Below, one piece after another: positions 7,857 to 16,123 of a stretch of DNA of 36,973 nt; the stretch's first letter is position 1; every line of letters begins with the position of its first letter. Location of the stretch: the NCBI RefSeq assembly GCF_028290645.1, contig NZ_JAQGJL010000190.1:1-36973 (forward strand). The letters are read 5' to 3'. Made by a program: the position numbers and the translations under genes. Under the pieces are notes generated by a model. The model searched no databases. It saw only the letters and a program-made list of their open reading frames with translations, and was not told where the DNA came from. This stretch comes from Devosia sp. GTDB taxonomy: Bacteria > Pseudomonadota > Alphaproteobacteria > Rhizobiales > Devosiaceae.

Positions 7857-8897
7857 GTGAATTTTGCGAGTGACAACTGGGCCGGGGCGACGCCCGAGGT
7901 GATGGCTGCGCTTGGGCGGGCCAATGATGGGGCGGCGCCGGCCTACGGCAATGATGCGCTGACCAGGCGAGTGACCGCGATGTTCTCGGAGGTGTTCGAG
8001 ACGGATGTCGAGCTGTGGTTCACGGCGACGGGGACGGCGTCGAACTCGCTGGGGCTGGCGGGGCTGAGCCGGCCGGGCGGGTTGGTGCTCTGCTCGAGCG
8101 AGGCGCATATCCATGTCGATGAATGGGGGGCGACGGAGTTCCAGTCGGGCGGGATGAAGCTGGTGCCGATGCCGCAGGTGGCGGGGCGGGTGTCGGCGGC
8201 GACGCTGGCGGAAACGCTTGGGCGGTTTCCGGAGGGGAACCGGTTCGGGGTGCCGGTGGCGCTGAGCCTCACCAATGCGACGGAATGCGGGACGGTCTAT
8301 GCGCCGGAGCAGGTGCGGGAGTTGGCCGGGATGGCGCGGGAGCGCGGGCTGTCGGTGCACATGGATGGAGCGCGGTTCGCCAACGCCGTGGCGGCAACCC
8401 GGGCGAGCCCGGCGGAGCTGACGTGGCGAGCGGGGGTGGATTTCCTCAGCTTCGGGGGGACCAAGAACGGGTGTTGGGCGGCAGAGGCGATCGTGGTGTT
8501 TTCGCCCGGGAAGCTCAGGGATCTGGCGGCGCGGCGCCAGCGGGCGGGGCACACGTTCTCGAAGTCGCGGTTCGTTGCGGCGCAGTTCGAGGCGTATCTC
8601 ACGGATGGCAACTGGCTGCGCTGGGCGGGGCACGCCAATGCCATGGCTGAGCGGCTGCGGGCCGGGTTGCGCGGGGCGAAGGCGGCGCGGCTGGGATGGG
8701 AAAGCGAGGCGAACGAGGTGTTCGCGGTTCTGAGCACGGAGGCGATCGCGCGGGTGCGGGCGGCGGGTGGAACGCTGTACGAGTGGCCCGCGGAGGCGCT
8801 GGGGGAGGCGCTCGGCGAGGGCGAGGAACTGGTACGGCTGGTAACGAGCTGGGCGACGAAGGCGGATGAGGTGGAGCGGTTCCTGGGGATGGTTTAG
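7857..8897 (+). CDS. Low-specificity threonine aldolase / beta-eliminating lyase (PLP enzyme)
   Basis: This 346-residue fold-type I PLP enzyme probably cleaves L-threonine or L-allo-threonine to glycine and acetaldehyde. The N-terminus NFASDNWAGATPEV is the family start and fixes the GTG at 7857. The PLP lysine is K203 in SFGGTKNG, the HMDGARFANA motif holds D170 and R173, and SSEAHIHVDE carries H84 and H86, one of which stacks on the cofactor. The ribosome site is weak (GGGG about 12 bases upstream). Codon use is strikingly G-ending (many GGG, GCG, CGG), unlike the C-ending plus-strand genes at 128-3508. It is a single gene between repeat elements. Confidence 0.9.
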   Translation: MNFASDNWAGATPEVMAALGRANDGAAPAYGNDALTRRVTAMFSEVFETDVELWFTATGTASNSLGLAGLSRPGGLVLCSSEAHIHVDEWGATEFQSGGMKLVPMPQVAGRVSAATLAETLGRFPEGNRFGVPVALSLTNATECGTVYAPEQVRELAGMARERGLSVHMDGARFANAVAATRASPAELTWRAGVDFLSFGGTKNGCWAAEAIVVFSPGKLRDLAARRQRAGHTFSKSRFVAAQFEAYLTDGNWLRWAGHANAMAERLRAGLRGAKAARLGWESEANEVFAVLSTEAIARVRAAGGTLYEWPAEALGEALGEGEELVRLVTSWATKADEVERFLGMV

Positions 8898-8943
8898 GGG
8901 CGGAGGGCTGGGGCGTGATCACTCCGAAGGGCCGGTGCTGGTT

Positions 8944-9051
8944 GACCCCCACCCCTGTCCCCTCCCCCTAAGAATGGGGAGGGAGACGCTCGCACTGAGA
9001 TCAAGATTGGCGTCTCCCTCCCCCTGTTGAGGGGGAGGGGCCAGGGGGGTC
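8944..9051. repeat. Intergenic inverted repeat, GACCCCCACCCCTG type
   Basis: It opens GACCCCCACCCCTGTCCCC and closes with the imperfect complement GGGGCCAGGGGGGTC. Inner arms are GGGAGGGAGACGC and GCGTCTCCCTCCCCC. It sits between two convergent genes and belongs to the same family as 13530-13637. Confidence 0.8.
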
Positions 9052-9077
9052 GATTTGCGCCGGCAGCGGGTTGGGGC

Positions 9078-9124
9078 TGCCCCTCCACCGGCTGCGCCGG
9101 TCCACCTCCCCCGCCTTGGGGAGA
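9078..9124. repeat. Intergenic hairpin, CCTCCACCGGC subfamily, second copy
   Basis: CCCCTCCACCGGCTGCGCCGG contains the same ACCGGC/GCCGGT hairpin as the copy at 6517-6570, followed by CACCTCCCCC and GGGGAG. It ends 17 bases from the stop codon of the minus-strand VOC gene. Confidence 0.7.
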
Positions 9125-9140
9125 TGAGCCGGGGCGCTGT

Positions 9141-10058
9141 CTAGCCCACCACTACCCTTACCAGGTTTCCCGCCGGGTCCTTCGTTTCGAGACCTTCGTT
9201 CGTGTCGCCAATTTCTCCGCCGAGGGCCGTGAGGCGGGCTCGGATTTCGGTGAGGGTTTTGGCGTCCGGTACCACGATATGGAACCAGCGGAGCCCGGCG
9301 GAGCCCTTGTTGGCCTGGGTGGCGTTGGGGCCGGACCAGATGTTGAAGGCGATGGTGTGGGGCGGGTAGTCGAGGCCGAGGTCGCCCATGCCGAAGCGGC
9401 GCATGATGAACAGGCCGCCGAAGCCGATGCCGTCGCGATAGAAGCGCATGGCGAGTTCGAGGTCGTTGACGTGCAGGTGGATGTGGCCGATGCGCGTGCC
9501 GGCCGGCATCAGCGCCGGGACGGTGTTGACGTCATCGAGCTCGCCGATGAGGTCGTCGACATCGATCGCCTCGCGGCCCGAGTGCGGCGAGCCGTCGATG
9601 GTGCGGACATAGACGCCTTCCTCGGCTTCGCCGATGCGGCCGCGCCACGGGGTCTCGAAGGTGATCTCGATGCCGTTGTTGTCGTGGTCCCACAGGTAGA
9701 TCGCCTCGGAAACGAGGTGATCGGTGGGGGAGACGCGGACGCGGCGGCTGAGGGCGCGCACCATCATTTCGGCCAGCGCCTTGCGGGTCGGGACGTGGAT
9801 GGCGACGTGGTAGAGGCCGAGCGAGCGATCGGGGAACGGGCCTTCGGCGCCGAGCTCGAGGGTGATGAGTTCCCTGCCCTCGACTCCGAGATGCAGCGCT
9901 TCGGCGTCCTCGGAGATCAGCTCCAGGCCGACGACGTCGCGCCAGATGGCGAGGGCCCGGTCGCGGTCGGTGACGGCGATGCGGACGGGGCCAAGCCGGG
10001 TGGTGAGCGGCAGCGTAGGCGCGGAGCGTACGCTGGCCTGGGATTCGACGGTGATCAT
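9141..10058 (-). CDS. Two-domain VOC family protein (glyoxalase / extradiol dioxygenase type)
   Basis: This 305-residue cytosolic protein has two vicinal-oxygen-chelate modules. The first starts near residue 22 (RLGPVRIAVTDRDRALAIW) and includes GLYHVAIHVPTR and NGIEI. The second starts near 187 (RIGHIHLHVNDLELAMRFY) and ends with DPAGNLVRVV. The layout and length match CatE-like catechol 2,3-dioxygenase-type proteins, which use a metal bound by two His and a Glu. Candidate ligands are the His residues at the start of each module and the Glu of GIEI. No aromatic degradation genes are nearby, so ring cleavage is only one option. It is transcribed alone. Confidence 0.82.
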   Translation of the reverse strand: MITVESQASVRSAPTLPLTTRLGPVRIAVTDRDRALAIWRDVVGLELISEDAEALHLGVEGRELITLELGAEGPFPDRSLGLYHVAIHVPTRKALAEMMVRALSRRVRVSPTDHLVSEAIYLWDHDNNGIEITFETPWRGRIGEAEEGVYVRTIDGSPHSGREAIDVDDLIGELDDVNTVPALMPAGTRIGHIHLHVNDLELAMRFYRDGIGFGGLFIMRRFGMGDLGLDYPPHTIAFNIWSGPNATQANKGSAGLRWFHIVVPDAKTLTEIRARLTALGGEIGDTNEGLETKDPAGNLVRVVVG

Positions 10059-10152
10059 GGCGGGGCTCCCGGATTTGCTGTCGGGCTAGATATGGATGAT
10101 TGCGGGGGGCAAGCCAATGGTGGGGATGCCGTATCCCGTGAGGCTGGTGGGG

Positions 10153-10205
10153 GGACCCCACCCCTGTCCCCCACCCATGGCTCCTCCCCGCAAGGGGGAG
10201 GGGGA
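10153..10205. repeat. Single-arm GC hairpin repeat
   Basis: GGGACCCCACCCCTGTCCCC is followed by the hairpin CTCCCCGCAAGGGGGAG. It looks like half of the longer element at 8944-9051. It lies just beyond the stop codon of the ABC permease gene and could act as its terminator stem. Confidence 0.65.
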
Positions 10206-10213
10206 CGGCTCCG

Positions 10214-11101
10214 TCAGGTGGCGAGGCTGCGGCGGCGGTATTCGCTGGCGGCGTAGACCAGGAGGGAGGCGACGATCAGTCCGCCGACCATCTGGCTCCA
10301 GTCGATGCCGGCGACCAGCCGCCCGATCATCGTTGTGGCGTTGAACGGGCCATCGGCGAAGATCGTGGGCATCAGGTCGCGTTCGTCCGGTCCGAAGTGG
10401 AAGCGGCGGCGGAGGAAGTCGAGGACGTAGCCGCCGCGCGGCCCGCCGGCATTGTCGAGCACCAGGTTTTCCGCGAGCCCGACCAGCCCGGGGATCAGGA
10501 AGGCGAGCGGGATCGACCAGCGGCGGAAGACGGTGGAGAGCGCGCCGACCCAGGCGAAGAACGGGGCGTACCACAGAAGGGCAAGGACCAGCGCGACGAG
10601 GACGTAACCCGCGATCTGGACGGCGCTCGAGACGAACTCGAGGATGCCCGGGAGGGCGAGTTGCGGCAGGACGAGCGTGCCGGCGAGAGCGGTGAAGTAG
10701 ATCAGGACGGCGGTCAGCAGCAGCGCTCCGTAGATGAGCGCCGGCAGGATGGTCATGCCGGCGAGCATCTTCGAGGCCAGCACCTTGAAATCGGTTACCG
10801 GCATCGATTTCCAGAACAGCATGGCATTGTTGCGCCGGTCGGCGCTGAAGGCGTCGGCGTAGTAGAAGAACAGTGCCGCGAGCAGGTAGATCGCCCACAG
10901 CATGCTGACGCCGAGGAAACCGACCTCGAAGAACTTGAGCGCCGAGGGCGCGCCGACCTCGTAGGCCATGTGGAAGCGGTTGGAGAAGAGACTGCCGATG
11001 AGGATGACGGTGAGGACGATGAGGATCACGGCCGGGGCGTAGAGGAAGGCGCCCCGGTGCTCGAGATATTCGCGCTTGATGAGGGCAACGAGGGAGTTCA
11101 T
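10214..11101 (-). CDS. ABC transporter permease (YtrC/ABC-2 type)
   Basis: The 295-residue integral membrane protein has about six hydrophobic segments, the first at roughly 22-40 (APAVILIVLTVILIGSLF) and others around 65-85, 115-140, 155-180 and 260-285. A larger soluble loop with FHFGPDERDLMP lies before the last segment. It overlaps the ATPase gene by four bases (ATGA type), so the two are co-translated. In YtrA-controlled operons such permease/ATPase pairs respond to envelope stress or cell-wall antibiotics. The transported substrate is unknown. Confidence 0.85.
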   Translation of the reverse strand: MNSLVALIKREYLEHRGAFLYAPAVILIVLTVILIGSLFSNRFHMAYEVGAPSALKFFEVGFLGVSMLWAIYLLAALFFYYADAFSADRRNNAMLFWKSMPVTDFKVLASKMLAGMTILPALIYGALLLTAVLIYFTALAGTLVLPQLALPGILEFVSSAVQIAGYVLVALVLALLWYAPFFAWVGALSTVFRRWSIPLAFLIPGLVGLAENLVLDNAGGPRGGYVLDFLRRRFHFGPDERDLMPTIFADGPFNATTMIGRLVAGIDWSQMVGGLIVASLLVYAASEYRRRSLAT

Positions 11102-11982
11102 TTGGCAGGACCGCGCTGCATGAGGGCGACGAAGAGGTCGGAAAGCGTGGGCGTCGTGACCTCGCCGAACTGGGCGAGGCGCTCGCGCTCGACGCCGTCG
11201 AAGACCATGGCGGTCTGCCCGAAGCGGGTTTCGCTGTAGATCGGGCCGAGCGCCATCGCGGCGGCGACCTGATCGGGACGGACGAGGACCTGGCTGAACT
11301 TCGAACTGACGGTTTCCATCTGCATGTGGAGGATCAGGTCCCCATCGCGGATGAACATGATGTCCGAAAGCATGAACTCGATCTCATCGACCTGGTGGGT
11401 AGTGATGAGCAGCGTCCGCTCCTCGGTCATGTAATCCTCGAGCAGGCGCCGGTAGAAGCGCTTGCGGTAGGTGATGTCGAGCCCGAGGGTAGGCTCGTCG
11501 AGGACCAGCAGCTTGGCATCGATCGCCATCACCACGGCGAGGTGGAGCTGGGCGATCATGCCCTTGGAAAGGTTTTTGATCCTCGCTTCCATCTTGACGT
11601 CGGTGCCGTCGAGGAAGCCGCGGGCCTTAGCCTGATCGAAGTTGGGATGGATGTTGGTGAGCAGCGCGAACAGCTCGCGGACGCGGAGGAACCGCGGCAG
11701 GCTCGCGACATCGGAGATGAAGGCGACGTTCTTCATCAGCGCGGCGCGCTTCTGGTAGGGGTCCTCGCCGAGGACGCGCACGGTGCCCTCGTAGGAGGTG
11801 AGGCCCAGCAGCGCGTTCAGCGTGGTGGTCTTGCCGGCGCCGTTGTGACCGACGAGCCCATAGATGCGGCCCGCGGGAATGTCGAAATCGAGGCCGTGAA
11901 GGATTTCGGTCCGGCCGAAATGCTTACGGAGGCCGCGCGCCGAGACGATCGGAGCAACTGGGGTTTGAGCCAGATCATTCAT
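11098..11982 (-). CDS. ABC transporter ATP-binding protein
   Basis: This 294-residue ATPase shows a Walker A motif GHNGAGKTT near 44-52, the signature region LSKGMIAQLHLA (a variant of LSGGQ), Walker B LLVLDEPTLGLD, and a switch histidine in LLITTHQVDE. The C-terminal 70 residues form an extra domain typical of drug and bacitracin-type exporters. It overlaps the regulator gene upstream by eight bases and the permease gene downstream by four, so all three form a tight operon. It powers the partner permease on the cytosolic face of the inner membrane. Confidence 0.93.
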   Translation of the reverse strand: MNDLAQTPVAPIVSARGLRKHFGRTEILHGLDFDIPAGRIYGLVGHNGAGKTTTLNALLGLTSYEGTVRVLGEDPYQKRAALMKNVAFISDVASLPRFLRVRELFALLTNIHPNFDQAKARGFLDGTDVKMEARIKNLSKGMIAQLHLAVVMAIDAKLLVLDEPTLGLDITYRKRFYRRLLEDYMTEERTLLITTHQVDEIEFMLSDIMFIRDGDLILHMQMETVSSKFSQVLVRPDQVAAAMALGPIYSETRFGQTAMVFDGVERERLAQFGEVTTPTLSDLFVALMQRGPAK

Positions 11983-12334
11983 CTTCTCTGCCTTGCTTCA
12001 ACAGGAGTGCGGGATCGAGTTCGAGGGCGGCCATGCGCGCGAGGATGCGCGGCCACTCCTCGGTGAGGAATTTCTGCCGCTCATGGGCGAGGAGGCGCTC
12101 GCGGGCGCCGTCTGCCACGTACATGCCCATGCCTCGGCGGGATTCGACGACGCCGATATCGACCAGGGACTGATAGGCGCGGGTGACGGTCAACGGGTTG
12201 ACCGAGAGATCGGCGGAGATCTGGCGCACCGATGGCAGCGCCTCCCCCTCCCTGGTGGTCTTGCTCAGGATCATGTCGGCAATCCTTTCGCTGATCTGTA
12301 CGAAGATCGGCTGGCTGTCGTTGAAATGGCTCAT
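11975..12334 (-). CDS. GntR family regulator, YtrA subfamily
   Basis: The 119-residue protein has an N-terminal winged helix (about 9-77) with LPSVRQISADLSVNPLTVTRAY as the helix-turn-helix and VVESRRGMGMYV as the wing. It has only a short helical tail of about 40 residues for dimerisation in place of a large ligand domain. That is the YtrA architecture. It is the first gene of the regulator-ATPase-permease operon. A perfect palindrome lies 14 bases upstream of its start codon, so it most likely represses its own operon and is released by a cue such as membrane or cell-wall stress. The cue itself cannot be read from sequence. Confidence 0.92.
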   Translation of the reverse strand: MSHFNDSQPIFVQISERIADMILSKTTREGEALPSVRQISADLSVNPLTVTRAYQSLVDIGVVESRRGMGMYVADGARERLLAHERQKFLTEEWPRILARMAALELDPALLLKQGREDE

Positions 12335-12348
12335 GCGTGATGCCTTGG

Positions 12349-12374
12349 TAGTGTGCTAGTTATGTAGCACACTA
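12349..12374 (-). promoter_or_regulatory. YtrA-type operator with overlapping promoter
   Basis: TAGTGTGCTA at 12349-12358 and TAGCACACTA at 12365-12374 are perfect 10-base inverted repeats around a 6-base centre. The form GTGTgCTA-n-TAGcACAC fits the operator pattern I remember for YtrA-type GntR regulators. On the minus strand TACATA (12366-12361) can be the -10 box and TTGCGC (12388-12383) the -35 box with a 16-base spacer. A bound dimer would cover the -10 box and the transcription start. An AAGG ribosome site follows. Confidence 0.82.
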
Positions 12375-12506
12375 CTTCGGCAGCGCAAGCGGAATCTGCG
12401 AGGACGGCGGCGACTGCGCTTGGCAATGGCGTTGCCGGACGGATAGCTTCGAGCCCGCCGCCGGGAACAAGGCTTTGTGCTGCCGGGGTTTTTGGGAGAC
12501 GGACGC

Positions 12507-13505
12507 TTGCGAATCCTCGTTACCGGCAGCGCCGGCTTCATCGGCTTTCATCTGAGCCGCCGGCTGCTTGCGGAGGGCCACGAGGTGGTCGGGCTCGATG
12601 CGCTGACGCCGTATTACGACGTGCGGCTGAAACAGGCGCGGCACGCCATGCTGGCGGAGAGCGCGAGGTTCCGGCCGGTGATCGGGCGGCTCGAGGATGC
12701 CGAGGTGGTGGAGGCGGCGTTCGCGGATGGGCCGGAGGTGGTGGTGCATCTCGCGGCCCAGGCCGGGGTGCGCTACAGCCTCGAGCAGCCGTTCAGCTAT
12801 GCCGACAGCAATGTCACGGGGACGCTGGCGGTGCTCGAAGCGGCGCGGCGGACCGGGCCGCAGCACCTGCTGATCGCGTCGTCGAGTTCGGTCTACGGCA
12901 TGAGCGAGCAGCCCTCGCGCGAGACGGACATGACCGACTGGCCGGTATCGCTCTATGCGGCGACCAAGAAGGCGACGGAGGCGATGAGCCATTCGTATGC
13001 GCACCTGTTCAGGGTGCCGACGACGTGCCTGAGGTTTTTCACGGTGTACGGTCCGTGGGGGCGGCCGGACATGGCGCTGTTCAAGTTCGCCGAGGCGATC
13101 GCGGCGGGGGAGCCGATCAGCCTCTATGGCGAAGGCAGGATGCGGCGCGATTTCACCTATGTCGAGGACGTGGTGAGCGCGGTCTGGCGGCTGATCGGGC
13201 AGGCGCCGGTGATGGGGGAGCCGGTCGAGGGGGACACGCTGTCAACGGTAGCGCCCTGGCGGGTGGTGAACATCGCGGGGGGGCGGCCGGTGGAACTGAT
13301 GCGCTTCGTTTCGGCGGTCGAGGCGGCGATGGGCCGCGAGGCGGAAAAGCAGCTGCTGCCGATGCAGCAGGGGGACGTGCCGGAGACGGCGGCGGATACG
13401 CGGCTGCTGCGGGCGCTGGTGGGGCAGGTGCCCAGTACCGAGGTCGAAGATGGAGTGCGGGCGTTTGTGGAGTGGTTTGGGGAGTGGCGGGGGAGTGGCC
13501 GGTAG
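12507..13505 (+). CDS. UDP-glucuronate 4-epimerase-like NAD-dependent epimerase
   Basis: This is a 332-residue extended short-chain dehydrogenase. GSAGFIG at 7-13 binds NAD, Ser residues around 126-128 and Y150-x-x-x-K154 form the catalytic set, and DALTPYYDVRLKQAR near 31-45 together with RFFTVYGPWGRPDMAL is typical of UDP-glucuronate 4-epimerases, which supply UDP-galacturonate for capsule or LPS. I chose the TTG at 12507 because it gives the family start MRILVTG and has GGGAGAC six bases upstream; a GTG at 12477 would add ten unneeded residues. No other polysaccharide genes are adjacent. Codons are G-ending like its neighbours. Confidence 0.88.
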   Translation: MRILVTGSAGFIGFHLSRRLLAEGHEVVGLDALTPYYDVRLKQARHAMLAESARFRPVIGRLEDAEVVEAAFADGPEVVVHLAAQAGVRYSLEQPFSYADSNVTGTLAVLEAARRTGPQHLLIASSSSVYGMSEQPSRETDMTDWPVSLYAATKKATEAMSHSYAHLFRVPTTCLRFFTVYGPWGRPDMALFKFAEAIAAGEPISLYGEGRMRRDFTYVEDVVSAVWRLIGQAPVMGEPVEGDTLSTVAPWRVVNIAGGRPVELMRFVSAVEAAMGREAEKQLLPMQQGDVPETAADTRLLRALVGQVPSTEVEDGVRAFVEWFGEWRGSGR

Positions 13506-13529
13506 CTTGCCGAGGAGCTGGTGCAAGCC

Positions 13530-13637
13530 GACCCCCACCTCTGTCCCCTCCCCCTACCGGGAGGGAGACCCTCACATTGACGGCTGTATTTGGGTCTCCC
13601 TCCCCCTGTTCAGGGGGAGGGGACAGGGGTGGGGGTC
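13530..13637. repeat. Intergenic inverted repeat, GACCCCCACC type
   Basis: GACCCCCACCTCTGTCCCCT at the left is complemented, with one mismatch, by AGGGGACAGGGGTGGGGGTC at the right. Inner arms are GGGAGGGAGACCC and GGGTCTCCCTCCC. It is the best-preserved full-length copy of this family in the window and lies between two genes in the same direction. Confidence 0.85.
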
Positions 13638-13783
13638 GGCGAGCACTGTGGAGGCGGTCGTCGCCGAAGCCGAACGGAAAATCGTTCGGGTGCTAGCGAC
13701 TCGGCGCTGGTCGCATGTTAGAGGCAGGGCTGTTTCGGCCGGCGCTCGCCGGCCGCTCTGACATTTTTTCCGGATTTCCCAAA

Positions 13784-14986
13784 GTGACGGCCACAGCTTC
13801 GGCACCGGCGACGAGCATCGCCAGCAAGACCACGCTCTCGATCATCATCGCGGTATCGGTCTGCCACCTGATCAATGACGTGATGCAGTCGCTGCTGTCG
13901 GCGATCTACCCGATCCTCAAGGACAATTACGGGCTCGACTATGTGCAGATCGGGCTCCTGACCTTCACCTTCCAGTGCACCGCGTCGCTGCTGCAGCCGG
14001 CGATCGGGATGTATACGGACAAGCGGCCTCTGCCCTATTCGCTGCCGGTGGGCATGGCGTCGAGCCTGGTCGGGCTGGTCGTTCTCGGCTTCGCCCACAG
14101 CTATTGGCTGCTGCTGCTGGGCTCGGCGTTTGTCGGGCTGGGCTCGGCGATCTTCCATCCCGAGAGCTCGCGCGTGGCGAGGCTGGCCTCAGGCGGGCGG
14201 CACGGGCTGGCGCAGTCGCTGTTCCAGGTCGGCGGCAATGTCGGCTCGGCGCTCGGGCCGCTCCTCGCGGCATTCATCGTGCTGCCGCGCGGGCAGGCGA
14301 GCGTCAGCTGGTTCGCTGTGGGCTCGCTGGTCGGGATCTTCATCCTGTGGCGGGTCGGCAACTGGTATGCGGCGCATCGGAAGGCCAATGCCGGCCGGGC
14401 GCCGGTGAGCACCGCCCTCATCTTCGACAAGCAGACGACGGCGATCGCTCTTGCCGTGCTCACCGTCCTGACGCTGACCAAGAACGCCTACATGGCGAGC
14501 CTCTCGAGCTACTACACCTTCTTCCTCATCGATAAATTCCATGTCGGGGTGCAGGACAGCCAGCTGCTGCTGTTCGTCTATCTGGGCGCCTCGGCGCTGG
14601 GCGTGTTCCTCGGCGGGCCGATCGGCGACCGGTTCGGCGCGAAGTTCGTGATCTGGTTCTCTATCCTCGGGGTGCTGCCCTTCACGCTGCTGCTGCCCTA
14701 TGCCGACCTCACCTGGACGGTGGTGCTGACCATCGTCATCGGCCTGATCTTCTCGTCGGCGTTCTCGGCCATCGTGGTGTTCGCCCAGGAGCTGATGCCG
14801 GGCCGGGTGGGGATGATCGCGGGAATCTTCTTCGGCTTCGCGTTCGGGGCCGGCGGCATCGCGGCCGCGGCGCTCGGGGCGGTTGCCGACGTCACCAGCG
14901 TCGAATACGTGTTCTGGCTGTGCACGTTCATGCCGCTCGCGGGACTGCTGACGGTGTTCTTGCCGGAGATGCACAAGGTGAGGTGA
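13784..14986 (+). CDS. fsr: MFS transporter, fosmidomycin-resistance (Fsr) type
   Basis: This 12-helix inner-membrane exporter closely follows E. coli Fsr. It has HLINDVMQSLLSAIYPILK in helix 1, IFHPESSRVARLASGGRHGLAQSLFQVGGNVGSALGPLLAA in the helix 4-5 region, ASLSSYYTFFLI in the middle, and AFSAIVVFAQELMPGRVGMIAG near the end. Such pumps expel fosmidomycin and related compounds by proton antiport. Starting at the GTG at 13784 gives 400 residues, near the E. coli length of about 406. An ATG at 13715 would add 23 residues without a good ribosome site, so the start is uncertain. No dedicated regulator is adjacent. Confidence 0.88.
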   Translation: MTATASAPATSIASKTTLSIIIAVSVCHLINDVMQSLLSAIYPILKDNYGLDYVQIGLLTFTFQCTASLLQPAIGMYTDKRPLPYSLPVGMASSLVGLVVLGFAHSYWLLLLGSAFVGLGSAIFHPESSRVARLASGGRHGLAQSLFQVGGNVGSALGPLLAAFIVLPRGQASVSWFAVGSLVGIFILWRVGNWYAAHRKANAGRAPVSTALIFDKQTTAIALAVLTVLTLTKNAYMASLSSYYTFFLIDKFHVGVQDSQLLLFVYLGASALGVFLGGPIGDRFGAKFVIWFSILGVLPFTLLLPYADLTWTVVLTIVIGLIFSSAFSAIVVFAQELMPGRVGMIAGIFFGFAFGAGGIAAAALGAVADVTSVEYVFWLCTFMPLAGLLTVFLPEMHKVR

Positions 14987-15311
14987 CTCGATCTCTCGGC
15001 ATCCCTCCCTGCCGGAGAGAAACCGATTTCTTGGGCTTAGCCCTCGGCCCAGGCGCAAGCGTCCCCGAGACGCCACCAACACCCCTGGAATAACCCACGA
15101 AGACAAGACTCCGGCCGCAGTGCAGGGTCTCCCTCCCCATACTTAGGGGGAGGGGACAGGGGTGGGGGTCAGCTCGCACCGACTTTGCCGGCGCATCTCG
15201 ACCCAACTCCGACCAACTGATCCATCGGATACGGTGCAGGTCCCGAAACTATCCCTCCCATGAGATGACCAATGACGGCCACTCCGGAACAACAACCATC
15301 CCAAACGTTGC
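14987..15311. other. Gene-free gap with a repeat
   Basis: I see no credible gene in this 325-base space between convergent genes. It contains one single-arm repeat (15126-15170). The rest is plain GC-rich sequence without a recognisable terminator or promoter. It could be a decayed remnant, but nothing in it identifies a parent gene. Confidence 0.5.
15126..15170. repeat. Single-arm GC hairpin repeat
   Basis: GGTCTCCCTCCCCATACTTA followed by GGGGGAGGGGACAGGGGTGG is half of the element seen complete at 13530-13637. The CTCCCC/GGGGAG stem would form a hairpin downstream of the Fsr-like gene. Confidence 0.7.
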
Positions 15312-15812
15312 TCAGGCGTCCTTGCGACGAATCGGCAGGTGGATGCCAACGGTGCTGTCGGGCCGATCAAGCTTCGCTATGTCGGCCCAGTATTCAAAGT
15401 CGAAGGGAGCACACTGCTCGCGCTGGTGGTCCCTCATCCAGACATTGATCGCATCATATGTACCGGCGAACTCCGACTCCGGCCCCAGGTGCTCGAAGCG
15501 TAGGAAATGCCCGGAAGGGATGGTGTGGTTGATCATCCCGGTCGGAACCGCCTCGACGCGGTCGACCTGTTTGCCGATGATCTGCGTGAACGGCGTGTCG
15601 TGGGTCCAGCCCGGCCCGTCGTAGACTTGAACGAGGAAGATTCCATCTTCGGTCTTGTGGGAGATCTCGCCCGCCCTGGCTGCGAGTTCTACCCGCAGCT
15701 GGTGGACCACCTTCGACTTGATGATTTCGCTGAGCGTGGCCCGGATCCTGTAGCCGACCAGCTGCTTTTCCGGTCGGTCGATCGCCTGAACTTCAGTAGA
15801 CAGCACTTCCAT
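15312..15812 (-). CDS. GyrI-like / AraC effector-binding-domain protein
   Basis: This cytosolic protein of about 166 residues consists only of a GyrI-like (SOUL/AraC effector-binding) domain. The pattern includes QLVGYRIRATLSEI at the first strand, GIFLVQVYDG, VEAVPTGMINHTIPSGHFLRFEHLGP and the C-terminal FDFEYWADI. Stand-alone members bind or hydrolyse small hydrophobic molecules, or regulate without a DNA-binding domain; no helix-turn-helix is present here. ATG at 15812 is used, but GTG at 15806 has the better spacing to GAGGGGG and may be the true start. It is divergent from the acetyltransferase gene. Similar proteins are found as integron-associated cassettes, but no attC site is visible. 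Confidence 0.8.
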   Translation of the reverse strand: MEVLSTEVQAIDRPEKQLVGYRIRATLSEIIKSKVVHQLRVELAARAGEISHKTEDGIFLVQVYDGPGWTHDTPFTQIIGKQVDRVEAVPTGMINHTIPSGHFLRFEHLGPESEFAGTYDAINVWMRDHQREQCAPFDFEYWADIAKLDRPDSTVGIHLPIRRKDA

Positions 15813-16123
15813 CCCCCTCGACGTGCGCCCGGCTGACTGTCTTGCATGGTCCGGATTGCTATGCAATCACCGTGGCTTACAGAACGGACGACGGTTTCGA
15901 TCCCTGGTACGGCACAGCCGACTGTGGTTATCTCCGATTGGTGACGTCCCTCGCCGCAGGCCCCAATGCAAGCGTCTCCCCGCGTTGCTGGCATCCCGCG
16001 TGAACCACCACCTTCTCGAGCGGCACACTGCGACCCTCGCCCGAACTCGGGGCGCGGGCGATGCTGCATCGGCCCAAGCAGCTCTGCTATCGTCGGTGTG
16101 GCTATTCACCCGGAACATTGACG
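15813..16123. other. Divergent intergenic region without a gene
   Basis: This 311-base space separates the GyrI-like gene (minus) from the acetyltransferase gene (plus). No open frame with a ribosome site or recognisable domain is present on either strand, and I see no clear palindrome. It must contain the promoters of both genes, but the boxes cannot be assigned with confidence. Base composition is less GC-rich than in the neighbouring genes. Confidence 0.5.

Noticed and set aside
7688-9124. Possible CRISPR array from the recurring GC-rich repeats
   Set aside because: The repeats are inverted hairpins with irregular spacing and genes between them; there are no regular spacers and no cas genes.
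9027-10256. A 409-codon open frame opposite the VOC gene
   Set aside because: It has the same low-complexity pattern, no domain, and runs through two repeat elements.
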